From positions 6,998,001 through 7,062,000 of the forward strand of contig NZ_CP140772.1 in the NCBI RefSeq assembly GCF_037893185.1: DNA of 64,000 bases. Reading direction: 5' to 3'. The number at the start of each line of letters is the position of its first letter. The stretch's first letter is position 1. The notes under the pieces were generated by a model that searched no databases, was not told the origin of the DNA, and saw only the letters and a program-made list of their open reading frames with translations. The stretch is from Chitinophaga sp. 180180018-3. Lineage in GTDB: Bacteria > Bacteroidota > Bacteroidia > Chitinophagales > Chitinophagaceae. This document shows positions 33,260-42,022 of the stretch, piece by piece. A program made the translations under genes and the position numbers.

Positions 33260-35212
33260 ATGAAGAAGAAAATTTACACCTCACTTGTTGTTTATTTATT
33301 ACTGGCTGTGAGCGCACTTTCCGCTACCGCTCAGGATACCAGCCATGTCAGCCAGTTGAATGAAATCACCGTTACTGCCACCAAAGGGCCGCAGAAAGCC
33401 AGCGAAACAGGCAAGGTAGTAACTATATTATCAAGAGCATATCTGGAGCAAAACAGCGGTAAAAGCATCGGCTCTATCCTGAATCAACAAACAGGCCTCA
33501 TTATCAACGGATCGGAAAACAATCCCGGTACCGTACCCAACGTTTATATGCGTGGGGCGGCCAATGGCAACACGCTTATACTGATAGATGGCCTGCCGGT
33601 AAACGATGCGTCCCAGATCAATAACACCTTCGATCTGAATTTTATTACGCCGGACCAGGTGGAAAGGATTGAAATCCTCCGTGGCAGCCAATCGACCCTC
33701 TACGGATCAAGTGCCGTTGCCGGCGTGATCAATATCATCACCCGCAAAACAGGAACTAAGCCTTTTGGCATCGGCGCCAACATCAGCTACGGCAGCTATC
33801 GTGATTTCCAGGGAAGCGCCAATGTGCATGGCAACACCGGCAATTTCTCTTATCTGCTCAGCTACAAACGTGAATCTACAAGAGGATTTTCTGACGCCTA
33901 CGATTCTACCCATACCGGCAATTTCGACAACGATGGCTTCCGCCAGAACAGCGTTTTTGCCAAGCTTGGACTGAAAGCCGGCACTAACTGGCAATTCGGC
34001 TACTTATTGAACTGGAGCAACTACCACCACGACCTCGATGATGGCGCCTATACTGAGGATAAGGACTATACCGGTAAATCCAGGTACCTGCTCAACGGCG
34101 TCAATGCGGAATATAAGTTCAAAAAAGGCAGCTGGCATTTGCTTTACAGCTGGCAGCAAAGCCGGCGCGACATTCTCAATGACTCTTTTTATGTAAATCC
34201 ATCTTCCTACTCCAAGTACGACAAATCACTTTTCAAATCCAATGTACAACAGGTAGAATCTTATGTGAACCTGGATATCAGCAGCCGGGTGCGGTTCATT
34301 GGAGGCGCGGCCTTCAACAGATCGGCCACCGATCAGCGCGACTACCTGATCACAAACTATTCACCGGTAATGGACACCACGCTACTGTCGCCCGACAGCT
34401 CCCACACCACCCAAACCAGTGTGTATGCTTCTTTTCAGCTGCATACCCCCGGAGGGTTTAACCTGGAAGCCGGGGGCAGGCTCAATCATCACAGTCTGTA
34501 CGGGAATAACACCACCTTTACGGTCAACCCCTCGTATCTGATCGCACAACATCATAAAATATTCGTTAATATCTCTTCCGCCTATCTGGTGCCTACTCTA
34601 TACCAGTTATACTCTGTATACGGCAACAGGAGCCTGGATCCGGAAAGTACCATCAGTTATGAAGCCGGCTACCAGGCCAGCGTGGCGAAAGACCGGCTGG
34701 ATTTCCGGGCTACCTGGTTTAGCCGACAAACACATGACCTGATCATATTTTATTACGACCCGGTGAATAACATCTCCCAATATCGTAATGCCAACAAACA
34801 AAAAGCTTACGGCATAGAACTGGAGGCCAACTGGCGGATAGCCCCCGGACTGGTACTGACAGCCAATTATGCCCATACCGACGGTCGTATTACGGTAAAA
34901 CAGGATAACAAAGACTCTTCCTATTACAACCTGTACCGGATCCCGAAAGATGAGCTGAATACCACCCTGGGCTACCAGGCAACTCACTCCCTGTATGTAT
35001 CGGCTACCGGCAAATACGTAGGGCAGCGATATGAAGGCCCCAGGGCGATGGGGGATTATTATACCCTGGACCTCTATGGTGAATATAAATTTGGTAACTT
35101 GCTGAAAATTTTCGCCGGCTTCCGGAATATAACAGATTATCAATATTTTGATATTTTAGGATATAATTCCCGCCGCTTTAATTTTAACACAGGTATCGTA
35201 TTTAATCTGTAA
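33260..35212 (+). CDS. TonB-dependent receptor, BtuB-like (probable vitamin B12 uptake)
   Basis: A 650-residue outer-membrane receptor. A signal peptide (residues 1-24) is followed by a TonB-box region (HVSQLNEITVTAT) and a plug domain (IGSILNQQTGLIINGSENN, MRGAANGNTLILIDGLPVND, VERIEILRGSQSTLYGSSAVAGVINIITRKTG). The rest is a 22-strand barrel ending FNTGIVFNL with a terminal aromatic/hydrophobic pattern. It is the first gene of a locus with cobU, cobT, cobS, cobC and a BtuG-like lipoprotein, so cobalamin or cobinamide is the likely cargo. It lacks a carboxypeptidase-like domain, unlike SusC. No cobalamin riboswitch was recognised before it. Confidence 0.88.
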   Translation: MKKKIYTSLVVYLLLAVSALSATAQDTSHVSQLNEITVTATKGPQKASETGKVVTILSRAYLEQNSGKSIGSILNQQTGLIINGSENNPGTVPNVYMRGAANGNTLILIDGLPVNDASQINNTFDLNFITPDQVERIEILRGSQSTLYGSSAVAGVINIITRKTGTKPFGIGANISYGSYRDFQGSANVHGNTGNFSYLLSYKRESTRGFSDAYDSTHTGNFDNDGFRQNSVFAKLGLKAGTNWQFGYLLNWSNYHHDLDDGAYTEDKDYTGKSRYLLNGVNAEYKFKKGSWHLLYSWQQSRRDILNDSFYVNPSSYSKYDKSLFKSNVQQVESYVNLDISSRVRFIGGAAFNRSATDQRDYLITNYSPVMDTTLLSPDSSHTTQTSVYASFQLHTPGGFNLEAGGRLNHHSLYGNNTTFTVNPSYLIAQHHKIFVNISSAYLVPTLYQLYSVYGNRSLDPESTISYEAGYQASVAKDRLDFRATWFSRQTHDLIIFYYDPVNNISQYRNANKQKAYGIELEANWRIAPGLVLTANYAHTDGRITVKQDNKDSSYYNLYRIPKDELNTTLGYQATHSLYVSATGKYVGQRYEGPRAMGDYYTLDLYGEYKFGNLLKIFAGFRNITDYQYFDILGYNSRRFNFNTGIVFNL

Positions 35213-35229
35213 ACATTAAAACCAACATA

Positions 35230-35823
35230 ATGTCTTTAAAAAATCTTGATCCGCGATTTGGCGTATTGCTGCTCTTCATACTGGCAGCTGGTATCATACG
35301 CGTAGTGTTGGGAGCTGACACAAACATGCAGCCAATTGCCATGTTTACTCCTGTTGGCGCGATGGCCCTTTTCGGAGGCGCTTCGTTTTCTCAAAAATGG
35401 AAATCTTATGCTTTTCCGTTACTGACGCTGTTTATCAGCGATATTATCCTGATGCAGTTCTTCCACAAAGAGTATGCACAGGGGCTGCTGTATAAAGGAT
35501 GGATCTGGAATTACGCCAGCTTTGTATTCATCGTATTACTGGGTCAGTTACTGATTAAGAAAGCGTCTGTAGGCAATATTGTGGTTGCTTCAGTAGGAGC
35601 AGCGCTGATACACTTCCTGGTATCCAATTTCGGCGTATGGGCAAGCGGCTCTACAGATATCACTACCGGCCTGCCTTTCACAAAGGATATAGCTGGTTTA
35701 ACCAAATGCTACGCCCTGGGTATTCCTTTCATGAAATATGCACTGATCGGCAACCTGATTTACAGTACTATTTTCTTCGGCAGCTTTGAACTGGTTAAAC
35801 GCAGATTGCGTTTCGCCCAATAA
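35230..35823 (+). CDS. DUF6580-type membrane protein
   Basis: A 197-residue protein with five to six hydrophobic segments. It begins MSLKNLDPRFGVLLLFILAAGIIRVVLG and has the segment FTPVGAMALFGGASF and KWKSYAFPLLTLFISDIIL, matching the DUF6580 family found in Bacteroidota. Size and topology resemble small ECF transporter S components, and its place between the B12 receptor and the BtuG-like lipoprotein suggests a role in cobamide-related transport. That is an inference. It begins 17 bases after the receptor gene's stop, so it is probably co-transcribed. Confidence 0.65.
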   Translation: MSLKNLDPRFGVLLLFILAAGIIRVVLGADTNMQPIAMFTPVGAMALFGGASFSQKWKSYAFPLLTLFISDIILMQFFHKEYAQGLLYKGWIWNYASFVFIVLLGQLLIKKASVGNIVVASVGAALIHFLVSNFGVWASGSTDITTGLPFTKDIAGLTKCYALGIPFMKYALIGNLIYSTIFFGSFELVKRRLRFAQ

Positions 35824-35841
35824 TATTCCTGCAATTATTGT

Positions 35842-35898
35842 TTTAGAGATTTGGAGCACGGGCAACAGACGAGATCAGCCCTGCTCCAAATCTCTAAA
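35842..35898. repeat. Long hairpin between the DUF6580 and BtuG-like genes
   Basis: A 17-bp perfect stem (35842-35858 with 35882-35898; arm TTTAGAGATTTGGAGCA) extends by GGGC/GCCC past one bulged base. It lies 18 bases after the DUF6580 stop. No T-run follows on the plus strand. It could separate expression of the transporter genes from that of the cob genes. Confidence 0.8.
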
Positions 35899-35958
35899 TC
35901 ATTATAGGGCTATACTATATCACCATAAAAAAAGACATACGAAAATAAACTTCAACAC

Positions 35959-37293
35959 ATGCGCAGCATTTCACGCAAATTTCAACTTTCCTTTATTGTA
36001 GCAATTTTAGCCATTGCAGGCCTGGCCTCCTGTTCCAAGGATAATCAGGCAGATATTGTTCCTCCCCGGATCACCGCACCCGGATTGAAAGATGGCAAAG
36101 ACACTATTTACATCGGCGACAGCCGCCTGTTAAGTCCACAGCTGGCCGATGTAAAAAATCCAAGCTTCCTCTGGCTGGTAAATGGTGTACAGGTGAGCAC
36201 AGATTCTACCTATACTTTCACTGCTAAACAAAGAGGCGACTACACCGTTTCCTATAAAATTATTTCAGGCAATGCCTATGCAACTTATTACTACAGCATC
36301 AAAGTACTGGGTAAGTTCGAAAATGGATTTTTCCTGGTGAATGAAGGCTGGTTTGGTCATGAGCCGGGAGATGTGAATTTCTACAGAAATGGTGAGGATT
36401 CGGTGTACCAGTACGTATTCCAGCGTAATAATCCTGGTAAGACCCTGGGCAACACCACCGATTTCGGTACTATTTTCAACAACAAATTCTACCTGGTATC
36501 TAAACAGGGCGCCTTCGTAGCTGCAGATGCCGGTACCATGCAGGAAACAGGCCGTATTTCGCAGCTTCCCGCAGGTGTGAATGGTAACTCATTCCTGGGC
36601 CTTAATACAGGCGCCGGTTTGCTCGGCACTTCCAGCGGCATCTATCAGGTAAACCTGCAAAGCATGACACTGGGCAATAAGCTCGATGGTGTTAACGGCC
36701 AGATCGGCGGTATGACCCTCGCCGGCAACTATGTGCTGGTACTCTCTCAGGCCGATGGTATCGTGGCATTGAATACATCAGATCTGTCCGTGGCACAGAA
36801 ACTCGGCAAAGCTGATGTTGGTTTCACCACTACGCCCGATGGGAAAGTATGGGCTGCGATGAACAACAGCCTGTACTCCATTGATGCCAATACCCTGCAT
36901 ATAGATACCGTTGCCGTTCCGTTTTCAATTTACGGTTCCTGGGGTGCATGGAATGTTGGTATGTTGACAGCCTCCAGCACTGAAAATGCCGTATTCATTG
37001 GTAAAACCAATCCCTGGGGTGCCGGCGGCAACCAAATTTATAAATATGCAGTGGGTAATCCCAACTCTTTACAGGCTCCTTTTGTTACTATTCCGGCCGG
37101 TCGCGAATTATATGGCGCAGGTGTGAGATATAATCCGGGCAACAATACTATTGTGGTCACAGATGTGAAATCGGGTTATGGTCAGAACTATAAGGATAAT
37201 GCACTTTATATCTACGATGCCGGCAGCGGAGCTTTGAAGAAAACAGTTTCATATAGCGGTTTCTTCTTTCCATCGGTGCCAGTGTTTAACTAA
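35959..37293 (+). CDS. BtuG-like surface lipoprotein with DUF5074 propeller
   Basis: A 444-residue lipoprotein with lipobox LASC (cysteine 25) followed by SKDN, which resembles the lysine/acid surface-export signals of Bacteroidota. Residues about 40-120 form a short Ig- or PKD-like domain (FLWLVNGVQVSTDSTYTF). The remainder is a beta-propeller of the DUF5074/YncE type: FFLVNEGWFGHEPGDVNFY, then repeated blades with NNKFYLVS, GNYVLVLSQADG and GKVWAAMNN. The Bacteroides BtuG proteins, which hold cobalamin on top of BtuB, have the same DUF5074 fold. The location between a BtuB-like receptor and cobU supports this role. Confidence 0.75.
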   Translation: MRSISRKFQLSFIVAILAIAGLASCSKDNQADIVPPRITAPGLKDGKDTIYIGDSRLLSPQLADVKNPSFLWLVNGVQVSTDSTYTFTAKQRGDYTVSYKIISGNAYATYYYSIKVLGKFENGFFLVNEGWFGHEPGDVNFYRNGEDSVYQYVFQRNNPGKTLGNTTDFGTIFNNKFYLVSKQGAFVAADAGTMQETGRISQLPAGVNGNSFLGLNTGAGLLGTSSGIYQVNLQSMTLGNKLDGVNGQIGGMTLAGNYVLVLSQADGIVALNTSDLSVAQKLGKADVGFTTTPDGKVWAAMNNSLYSIDANTLHIDTVAVPFSIYGSWGAWNVGMLTASSTENAVFIGKTNPWGAGGNQIYKYAVGNPNSLQAPFVTIPAGRELYGAGVRYNPGNNTIVVTDVKSGYGQNYKDNALYIYDAGSGALKKTVSYSGFFFPSVPVFN

Positions 37294-37307
37294 TCGGGCA
37301 GCAAAAA

Positions 37308-37823
37308 ATGGTTCAGTTAATTACAGGCGGGGCCCGGTCGGGTAAGAGCAGGTACGCACAGGAACTGGCGCTGACACTGAGCGGGCAACCGGTTTATGTA
37401 GCTACTGCGCAGGTGTGGGACGATGATTTTGCCGACCGTATCCGCAGGCATAAAGGCGAACGGGGCCCGGCCTGGACTAACTATGAGGAAGAAATGTACC
37501 TGAGCCGGTTGCCACTGGAAGGGCGCGTAGTAGTGATTGATTGTGTAACGCTTTGGCTTACCAATTTTTTCATGCAGTTCCAATATGATGTAAACCAGGC
37601 GCTGCAGGCTATCCGTGATGAGATCGGCGCTCTGACGCAAAAGGAAGGCACATTTATCTTTGTGACGAATGAAATAGGGATGGGCGTACATGCAGAAACA
37701 GAGGCAGGGCGTAAGTTCACCGATTTGCAAGGCTGGACCAACCAGCACCTGGCACGTATAGCCGACACCGTAGTGCTGATGGTATCGGGCATACCGGTAG
37801 TCATTAAAAAAGAGGCGCAATAA
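37308..37823 (+). CDS. cobU: Adenosylcobinamide kinase / adenosylcobinamide-phosphate guanylyltransferase
   Basis: A 171-residue bifunctional enzyme that phosphorylates adenosylcobinamide and adds GMP to form adenosylcobinamide-GDP. The P-loop GGARSGKSRYAQ lies at residues 7-18, followed by VYVATAQVWDDDFADRIRRHKGERG with the guanylylated histidine near residue 46, then VIDCVTLWLTNFF and FVTNEIGMGVHAET. All are signatures of the CobU/CobP family. It begins 14 bases after the BtuG-like gene and 12 bases before cobT, and needs cobinamide from uptake. Confidence 0.93.
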   Translation: MVQLITGGARSGKSRYAQELALTLSGQPVYVATAQVWDDDFADRIRRHKGERGPAWTNYEEEMYLSRLPLEGRVVVIDCVTLWLTNFFMQFQYDVNQALQAIRDEIGALTQKEGTFIFVTNEIGMGVHAETEAGRKFTDLQGWTNQHLARIADTVVLMVSGIPVVIKKEAQ

Positions 37824-37835
37824 ATAACTGGCAAG

Positions 37836-38879
37836 ATGAATAATTTCCGGGTAACACCTGTTTCACAGGACTTAAAAACAGCATTGCAGGATAAAATAGA
37901 CCAGAAAACGAAGCCACCCGGTTCGCTGGGGATGCTGGAGGGCATTGCTTTACAGGCTGGTCTGGTACAAAAAACCCTCACGCCGGCAATTAATCATCCC
38001 GCCATTATTGTATTTGCCGGAGACCACGGTATTGCGGCAGATGGGTTGGTAAATCCATTTCCCCAGGCGGTTACCGCGCAAATGGTATACAATTTCCTGC
38101 AGGGTGGCGCTGCTATCAATGTTTTCTGCCGCCAGTTCCAGCTGGCATTGACCGTAGTTGATGCAGGCGTAAACCACGAATTTCCACCCCACCCTTTACT
38201 GAAAGATCGTAAAATAGGCATGGGCACGCAGCATTACCTGCATATGCCTGCCATGTCGCTCGACCAGTGTAAACTGGCCATGCAGGCTGGTGCAGAAGAA
38301 GTGAGGTTGCTGCATGCAGGAGGATGTAATACGGTAGGTTTCGGAGAGATGGGAATTGGCAACACGTCCTCCGCCTCCCTGCTCATGAGTTACTTTATCA
38401 ATATTCCTGTAGGAGAATGCGTAGGCATAGGTACCGGCAGCAATGTGCAGCAATTGGCGCAGAAACGTGCGGTATTACAGCAGGTAGTGGCCAAACATGC
38501 CCGCCCGGCTTCGGTAGAGCAGGCCCTTGCCACTTTCGGAGGTTTTGAAATAGCCATGATATGCGGAGCGATACTACAGGCCGCAGCGATGGAAATGCTG
38601 ATTGTGATAGACGGCTTCATTGTTACCGCCGCCTGTATGGTAGCCACAGCAATGCAGCCAGCAGTAAAAGATTATTGCATCTTTGCCCATTGTTCAGATG
38701 AAAAGGGGCATAAAATGATGCTGCAACACCTGGGGGTAGTCCCCTTACTGCAGATCGGCATGCGTCTGGGAGAAGGCACAGGAGCGGCACTGGCGATACC
38801 GCTGATACAAAGTGCCGTTGCGTTTCTGAACGAAATGGCGAGCTTCAATAGTGCACAGGTGTCAAATCGAACAATATGA
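37836..38879 (+). CDS. cobT: Nicotinate-nucleotide:dimethylbenzimidazole phosphoribosyltransferase
   Basis: A 347-residue enzyme that makes alpha-ribazole-5'-phosphate from the lower-ligand base. Hallmarks are KTKPPGSLGMLEGIA near the N-terminus, FAGDHGIAADG, and GEMGIGNTSSASLL. The catalytic glutamate is in the region LRLGEGTGAALAIPL near the C-terminus. The family length (about 350) is normal. Its end overlaps the cobS start by 4 bases. The choice of lower ligand depends on what base is available and cannot be read from the gene. Confidence 0.93.
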   Translation: MNNFRVTPVSQDLKTALQDKIDQKTKPPGSLGMLEGIALQAGLVQKTLTPAINHPAIIVFAGDHGIAADGLVNPFPQAVTAQMVYNFLQGGAAINVFCRQFQLALTVVDAGVNHEFPPHPLLKDRKIGMGTQHYLHMPAMSLDQCKLAMQAGAEEVRLLHAGGCNTVGFGEMGIGNTSSASLLMSYFINIPVGECVGIGTGSNVQQLAQKRAVLQQVVAKHARPASVEQALATFGGFEIAMICGAILQAAAMEMLIVIDGFIVTAACMVATAMQPAVKDYCIFAHCSDEKGHKMMLQHLGVVPLLQIGMRLGEGTGAALAIPLIQSAVAFLNEMASFNSAQVSNRTI

Positions 38880-39652
38880 AACAACAGTGGCAGCTGGTAC
38901 AAACGGCTATTATGTATTATACCCGTATACCCGTTCCCGTTAGCATCCCCTACTCCTCCGAAATGCTTAACAAAGCAACCCGCTATCTTCCCCTGATCGG
39001 ATGGATAACAGGCGGCAGCATGGTAGCCGTGCTTTACCTGTTTAGCAGTATAGCTCCAATGGCAGTTAGCCTCTTACTGGCAATTATTACAAGCGTATGG
39101 ATGACGGGCGCTTTTCATGAAGACGGCTTCGCCGATATGTGTGATGGTTTCGGCGGTGGCTGGACGAAAGAGAAGATATTGGAGATCATGAAAGACAGTC
39201 GTATCGGCACTTACGGCATGATAGGCCTTTTACTGATCATGCTGCTCAAATTCCTTTGCCTGCGGGAACTCCCGTTGTACAAAGCCATGCTGGCTATTAT
39301 CAGTGCACAGCCGTTGAGCCGCTTTACAGCTGTTACCGTTATATTCACGCATAAATATGTGCGGGAGAATGAGGATAGTAAGGCTAAACCACTGGCCAAA
39401 GGTATATCCCGTACCGATCTCCTGATCGCCGGGCTGCTGGGGTGTCTGCCATTTGGGGCAGCCATTATTTTCCTGCAAAACTATACGCTACTCGTTACTA
39501 TTCCGGCATTATTGCTGGCTCGCTGGTACCTGGTACGGCTGATGCAGAAATGGATTGGTGGCTACACCGGCGATTGCCTGGGAGCTGTGCAACAGGTATC
39601 GGAAACAGTTATTTACTTAAGCTTTTGTATTCTCACATGGAAATATACCTGA
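38876..39652 (+). CDS. cobS: Adenosylcobinamide-GDP ribazoletransferase (cobalamin synthase)
   Basis: A 258-residue polytopic membrane enzyme that joins AdoCbi-GDP and alpha-ribazole (phosphate). The family motifs are FYTRIP-like MYYTRIPVPVS at the N-terminus and FHEDGFADMCDGFGGGWTKEKILEIMKDSRIGTYG, with the metal-binding acids in DGFAD and DGF. Six or more hydrophobic segments follow. It overlaps both neighbours (cobT by 4 bases and cobC by 16), showing tight translational coupling of the salvage operon. Confidence 0.92.
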   Translation: MKQQWQLVQTAIMYYTRIPVPVSIPYSSEMLNKATRYLPLIGWITGGSMVAVLYLFSSIAPMAVSLLLAIITSVWMTGAFHEDGFADMCDGFGGGWTKEKILEIMKDSRIGTYGMIGLLLIMLLKFLCLRELPLYKAMLAIISAQPLSRFTAVTVIFTHKYVRENEDSKAKPLAKGISRTDLLIAGLLGCLPFGAAIIFLQNYTLLVTIPALLLARWYLVRLMQKWIGGYTGDCLGAVQQVSETVIYLSFCILTWKYT

Positions 39653-40194
39653 TCCGGCATACCACTCCGGCTATAGAAAGTGGGATCTGTTACGGTGCGT
39701 CGGACATAGATGTAGCCGGAAGTTTTGAGGAAGAAGTGAAAAGGATACCTCCTCTTTTGCCCCAAAAGCAGCTGGACGTGTACACCAGCCCTCTACAGCG
39801 TTGCGAAAAGCTGGCTGCCGCTCTGTTTGGCAACAACTACATAAAAGACGACCGGCTGAAGGAAATGAATTTCGGCGACTGGGAAATGCAGCCCTGGGAA
39901 AACATCAGCCGGAATGCATTGAATAAATGGGCCGATAATGTGGTGTTTGAGCACATTCCGGGCGGGGAAAGTTACGAGGAGCTGTACAATCGCAGCATAG
40001 CGCTGCTGGAAGAGGTGATTGCCCGGGGAAAAGATGCGGTATTCATCACGCATGGCGGCGTAATCCGCTGTATAGTAGCGCAGGCTACCGATACCCCCCT
40101 CGTGGATGCCTTTGATATCTCCGTGGATTATGGTCATATTACCAGGATAAAAGCGGAAAATGACAAACTAGAGGTGATATTTTCTAATTTATAA
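39637..40194 (+). CDS. cobC: Alpha-ribazole phosphatase (histidine phosphatase family)
   Basis: A 185-residue phosphatase. The catalytic motif is LIRHTTP at residues 4-10, the second histidine is in VFITHGGVIRCI near residue 140, and the acid is in GESYEEL. The sequence MEIYLIRHTTPAIESGICYG is typical of CobC, which removes phosphate from alpha-ribazole-5'-phosphate or adenosylcobalamin-5'-phosphate. The ATG at 39637 is preferred; the frame is open further upstream inside cobS but without family similarity. It is the last gene of the locus. Confidence 0.88.
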   Translation: MEIYLIRHTTPAIESGICYGASDIDVAGSFEEEVKRIPPLLPQKQLDVYTSPLQRCEKLAAALFGNNYIKDDRLKEMNFGDWEMQPWENISRNALNKWADNVVFEHIPGGESYEELYNRSIALLEEVIARGKDAVFITHGGVIRCIVAQATDTPLVDAFDISVDYGHITRIKAENDKLEVIFSNL

Positions 40195-40311
40195 TATTCT
40201 GTTAACAAATACTTTATATTAAAATTTCTAAATATCTTTCCAAAAAACAAAAAAACTGGTATTTCGTGCTAACTTTATGTTTACATAAGCACACAATTAA
40301 ATTCTGTTATA

Positions 40312-40533
40312 ATGACAACATCTTTTCTGAATATCCCGCTTTTGTTTTTGCAGGAAATAGGTATCAAGGAATTACTGCTGATTGCGCTGGTAGTATTATT
40401 GCTGTTTGGTGGTAAGAAAATCCCTGAGCTGATGCGTGGTTTGGGTAGCGGCATACGTGAATTTAAAGATGCCAAAGATGAACCAGCAAAAAAAGGAACT
40501 AAAGCAGCTGATGCGTCAGACGCGAATAGCTAA
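40312..40533 (+). CDS. tatA: Twin-arginine translocase TatA/TatE subunit
   Basis: A 73-residue protein with a short N-terminal extension, one transmembrane helix (about residues 20-35), the [23 protein letters not shown] amphipathic helix and a charged tail. The phenylalanine-glycine hinge and the KIPEL motif are diagnostic of TatA/E. It forms the pore of the Tat pathway in the inner membrane together with TatC, which is not in this window. A near-consensus TAACTTTA lies 35 bases upstream, and a perfect palindromic terminator follows. Confidence 0.92.
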   Translation: MTTSFLNIPLLFLQEIGIKELLLIALVVLLLFGGKKIPELMRGLGSGIREFKDAKDEPAKKGTKAADASDANS

Positions 40534-40557
40534 TTAAATTCCTGTTATAAAAGACGG

Positions 40558-40587
40558 AAGGCCAATCGCATGCGATTGGCCTTTTTT
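40558..40587 (+). terminator. Intrinsic terminator of tatA
   Basis: A perfect 26-bp palindrome from 40558 to 40583 (half AAGGCCAATCGCA), followed by T-rich sequence to 40587. It also faces the convergent DUF5690 gene. Confidence 0.88.
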
Positions 40588-40606
40588 AATGTCTTTTTTT
40601 TCGCTT

Positions 40607-41935
40607 TCAGGCGGCTAATGACACTCCGTGGTTTCCTGTTCCCGAGGTGCTTTTATTGTTCACTGATTCATACTTTCTTTTAAAGTACCAGGCGGATACT
40701 ATCATCATCACAATACCAGTGAGGCAAACGCCCAGTACTGCATTGGAGAAGAACTGACTCCAGGAAAGATTCATCCCGCTGAAATTCTTGGCCAACATCA
40801 CCAGCACACTTCCCAGATAGCCAAAAGAGTCTGCCACATAAATAATAAAGCCTACGTTGCTGACATATTTGAATACTGCAATCAACCGTTCAAAAAAGAT
40901 GCAATTAAAGGGAATATAGCCCATATAAAGGCCCAAACCCGTCAGCGTCATCCACCATATCGGATCCAGACGATGTTGCTTAAATAACAACGTACTTACC
41001 AATGCTGTAATAAATCCCATGATTACGATGATATGATTTAGCATAAAAGCATGGAAGTTGTTCTTTACAAATACCAGCAGGCTCATAATAAGGATAATAG
41101 CCAGGGAGATAGGAATTTCTGTTTGGGTGAAAATCTGTGCCTGGGAACCGAAGCCCAGGTCTTTCCAGATATCCGCTGCGAAATTATCTCTCATATCCCG
41201 GAGCACCGTCAGCAACACATAGCTGGCGATCAACAGTATTAAACCCGGCAGGAATGTATGCAGGAAACTTCTCCTCTCCTGCCTGTTCATCGGCGCCCTG
41301 CGCGTTCTCATTTGCTCATCTTCTGCAGATGGCGGCGGGATCTGCTCCAGCAACAAAATAAATATGAGTATAGGCCCGATAAACACGAGGCCGGTAACAA
41401 ATGGCATCCAGAACTCCGACAGGTGCCAGTCGACCACCGTCATCTTACCTACTGATTTCACAAAACCGGAGGAAAAAATAAAGCTGACAGACAGCACTGC
41501 CCCCATGAATTCCGTACTACGACGGCCTTCCAGGTAGCTGAATACAAGCCCCCAGATCATTCCCAGCGGAAACCCGTTCAGGAAAAGAAAGCATATATTA
41601 TAGGGCGCTGGCACCACAGCAAAAAGCAACAATGCGATCCACGCAATCAGGATGAGCATTATAATGCTTTGTGCGCGCCGGTTCCCTTTCATCTCAGCAA
41701 TAAAACGTATCCCATAGAATTTACTGCAGGCATACCCAATTGTTTGTGTAATCACCAGCCATATCTTATAATCGATCCCCAGAAAAGTAACTCCCTCAAA
41801 AATACCGGCTGTAAACGGCTTACGGAAGGCATACATGCAGGAATAGGTGCCAAAAGCCACCAGTGCCGCATATAGTGAAAAGGTAAAATGATGCGCATTT
41901 TTCAGCCGCTTCTGTATCCAGGGAATATTCAGCAT
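40607..41935 (-). CDS. DUF5690 family MFS-like membrane protein
   Basis: A 442-residue protein with about 12 hydrophobic helices. The N-terminal FGTYSCMYAFRKPFTAGIFEG and IGYACSKFYGIRFIAEMKGNRR are characteristic of the DUF5690 group, which has a major-facilitator-like layout. A glycerol-3-phosphate/hexose-phosphate-type ancestry is likely from the MYAFRKPF motif, but the substrate is unknown. Its promoter carries two CTTAAC repeats 22 bp apart at the same distance from a CTTTG box as in susC, so the two are probably co-regulated. Confidence 0.85.
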   Translation of the reverse strand: MLNIPWIQKRLKNAHHFTFSLYAALVAFGTYSCMYAFRKPFTAGIFEGVTFLGIDYKIWLVITQTIGYACSKFYGIRFIAEMKGNRRAQSIIMLILIAWIALLLFAVVPAPYNICFLFLNGFPLGMIWGLVFSYLEGRRSTEFMGAVLSVSFIFSSGFVKSVGKMTVVDWHLSEFWMPFVTGLVFIGPILIFILLLEQIPPPSAEDEQMRTRRAPMNRQERRSFLHTFLPGLILLIASYVLLTVLRDMRDNFAADIWKDLGFGSQAQIFTQTEIPISLAIILIMSLLVFVKNNFHAFMLNHIIVIMGFITALVSTLLFKQHRLDPIWWMTLTGLGLYMGYIPFNCIFFERLIAVFKYVSNVGFIIYVADSFGYLGSVLVMLAKNFSGMNLSWSQFFSNAVLGVCLTGIVMMIVSAWYFKRKYESVNNKSTSGTGNHGVSLAA

Positions 41936-41954
41936 CGTAAGGAATGATTTGGGA

Positions 41955-42022
41955 CAAAGGTGCCGATGGAATGTAAACTGAATGTTAAGAAATACTGACC
42001 TTATTGTTAAGTTATACTAAAT
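41955..42022 (-). promoter_or_regulatory. DUF5690 promoter with two CTTAAC repeats
   Basis: On the minus strand CTTAAC lies at 42011-42006 and at 41989-41984, 22 bp apart, and 21 bp further comes CACCTTTG (41962-41955), a near -7 box. The 18-base sequence at 42005-42022 is identical to the one at 47025-47042 in front of susC. Confidence 0.65.
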
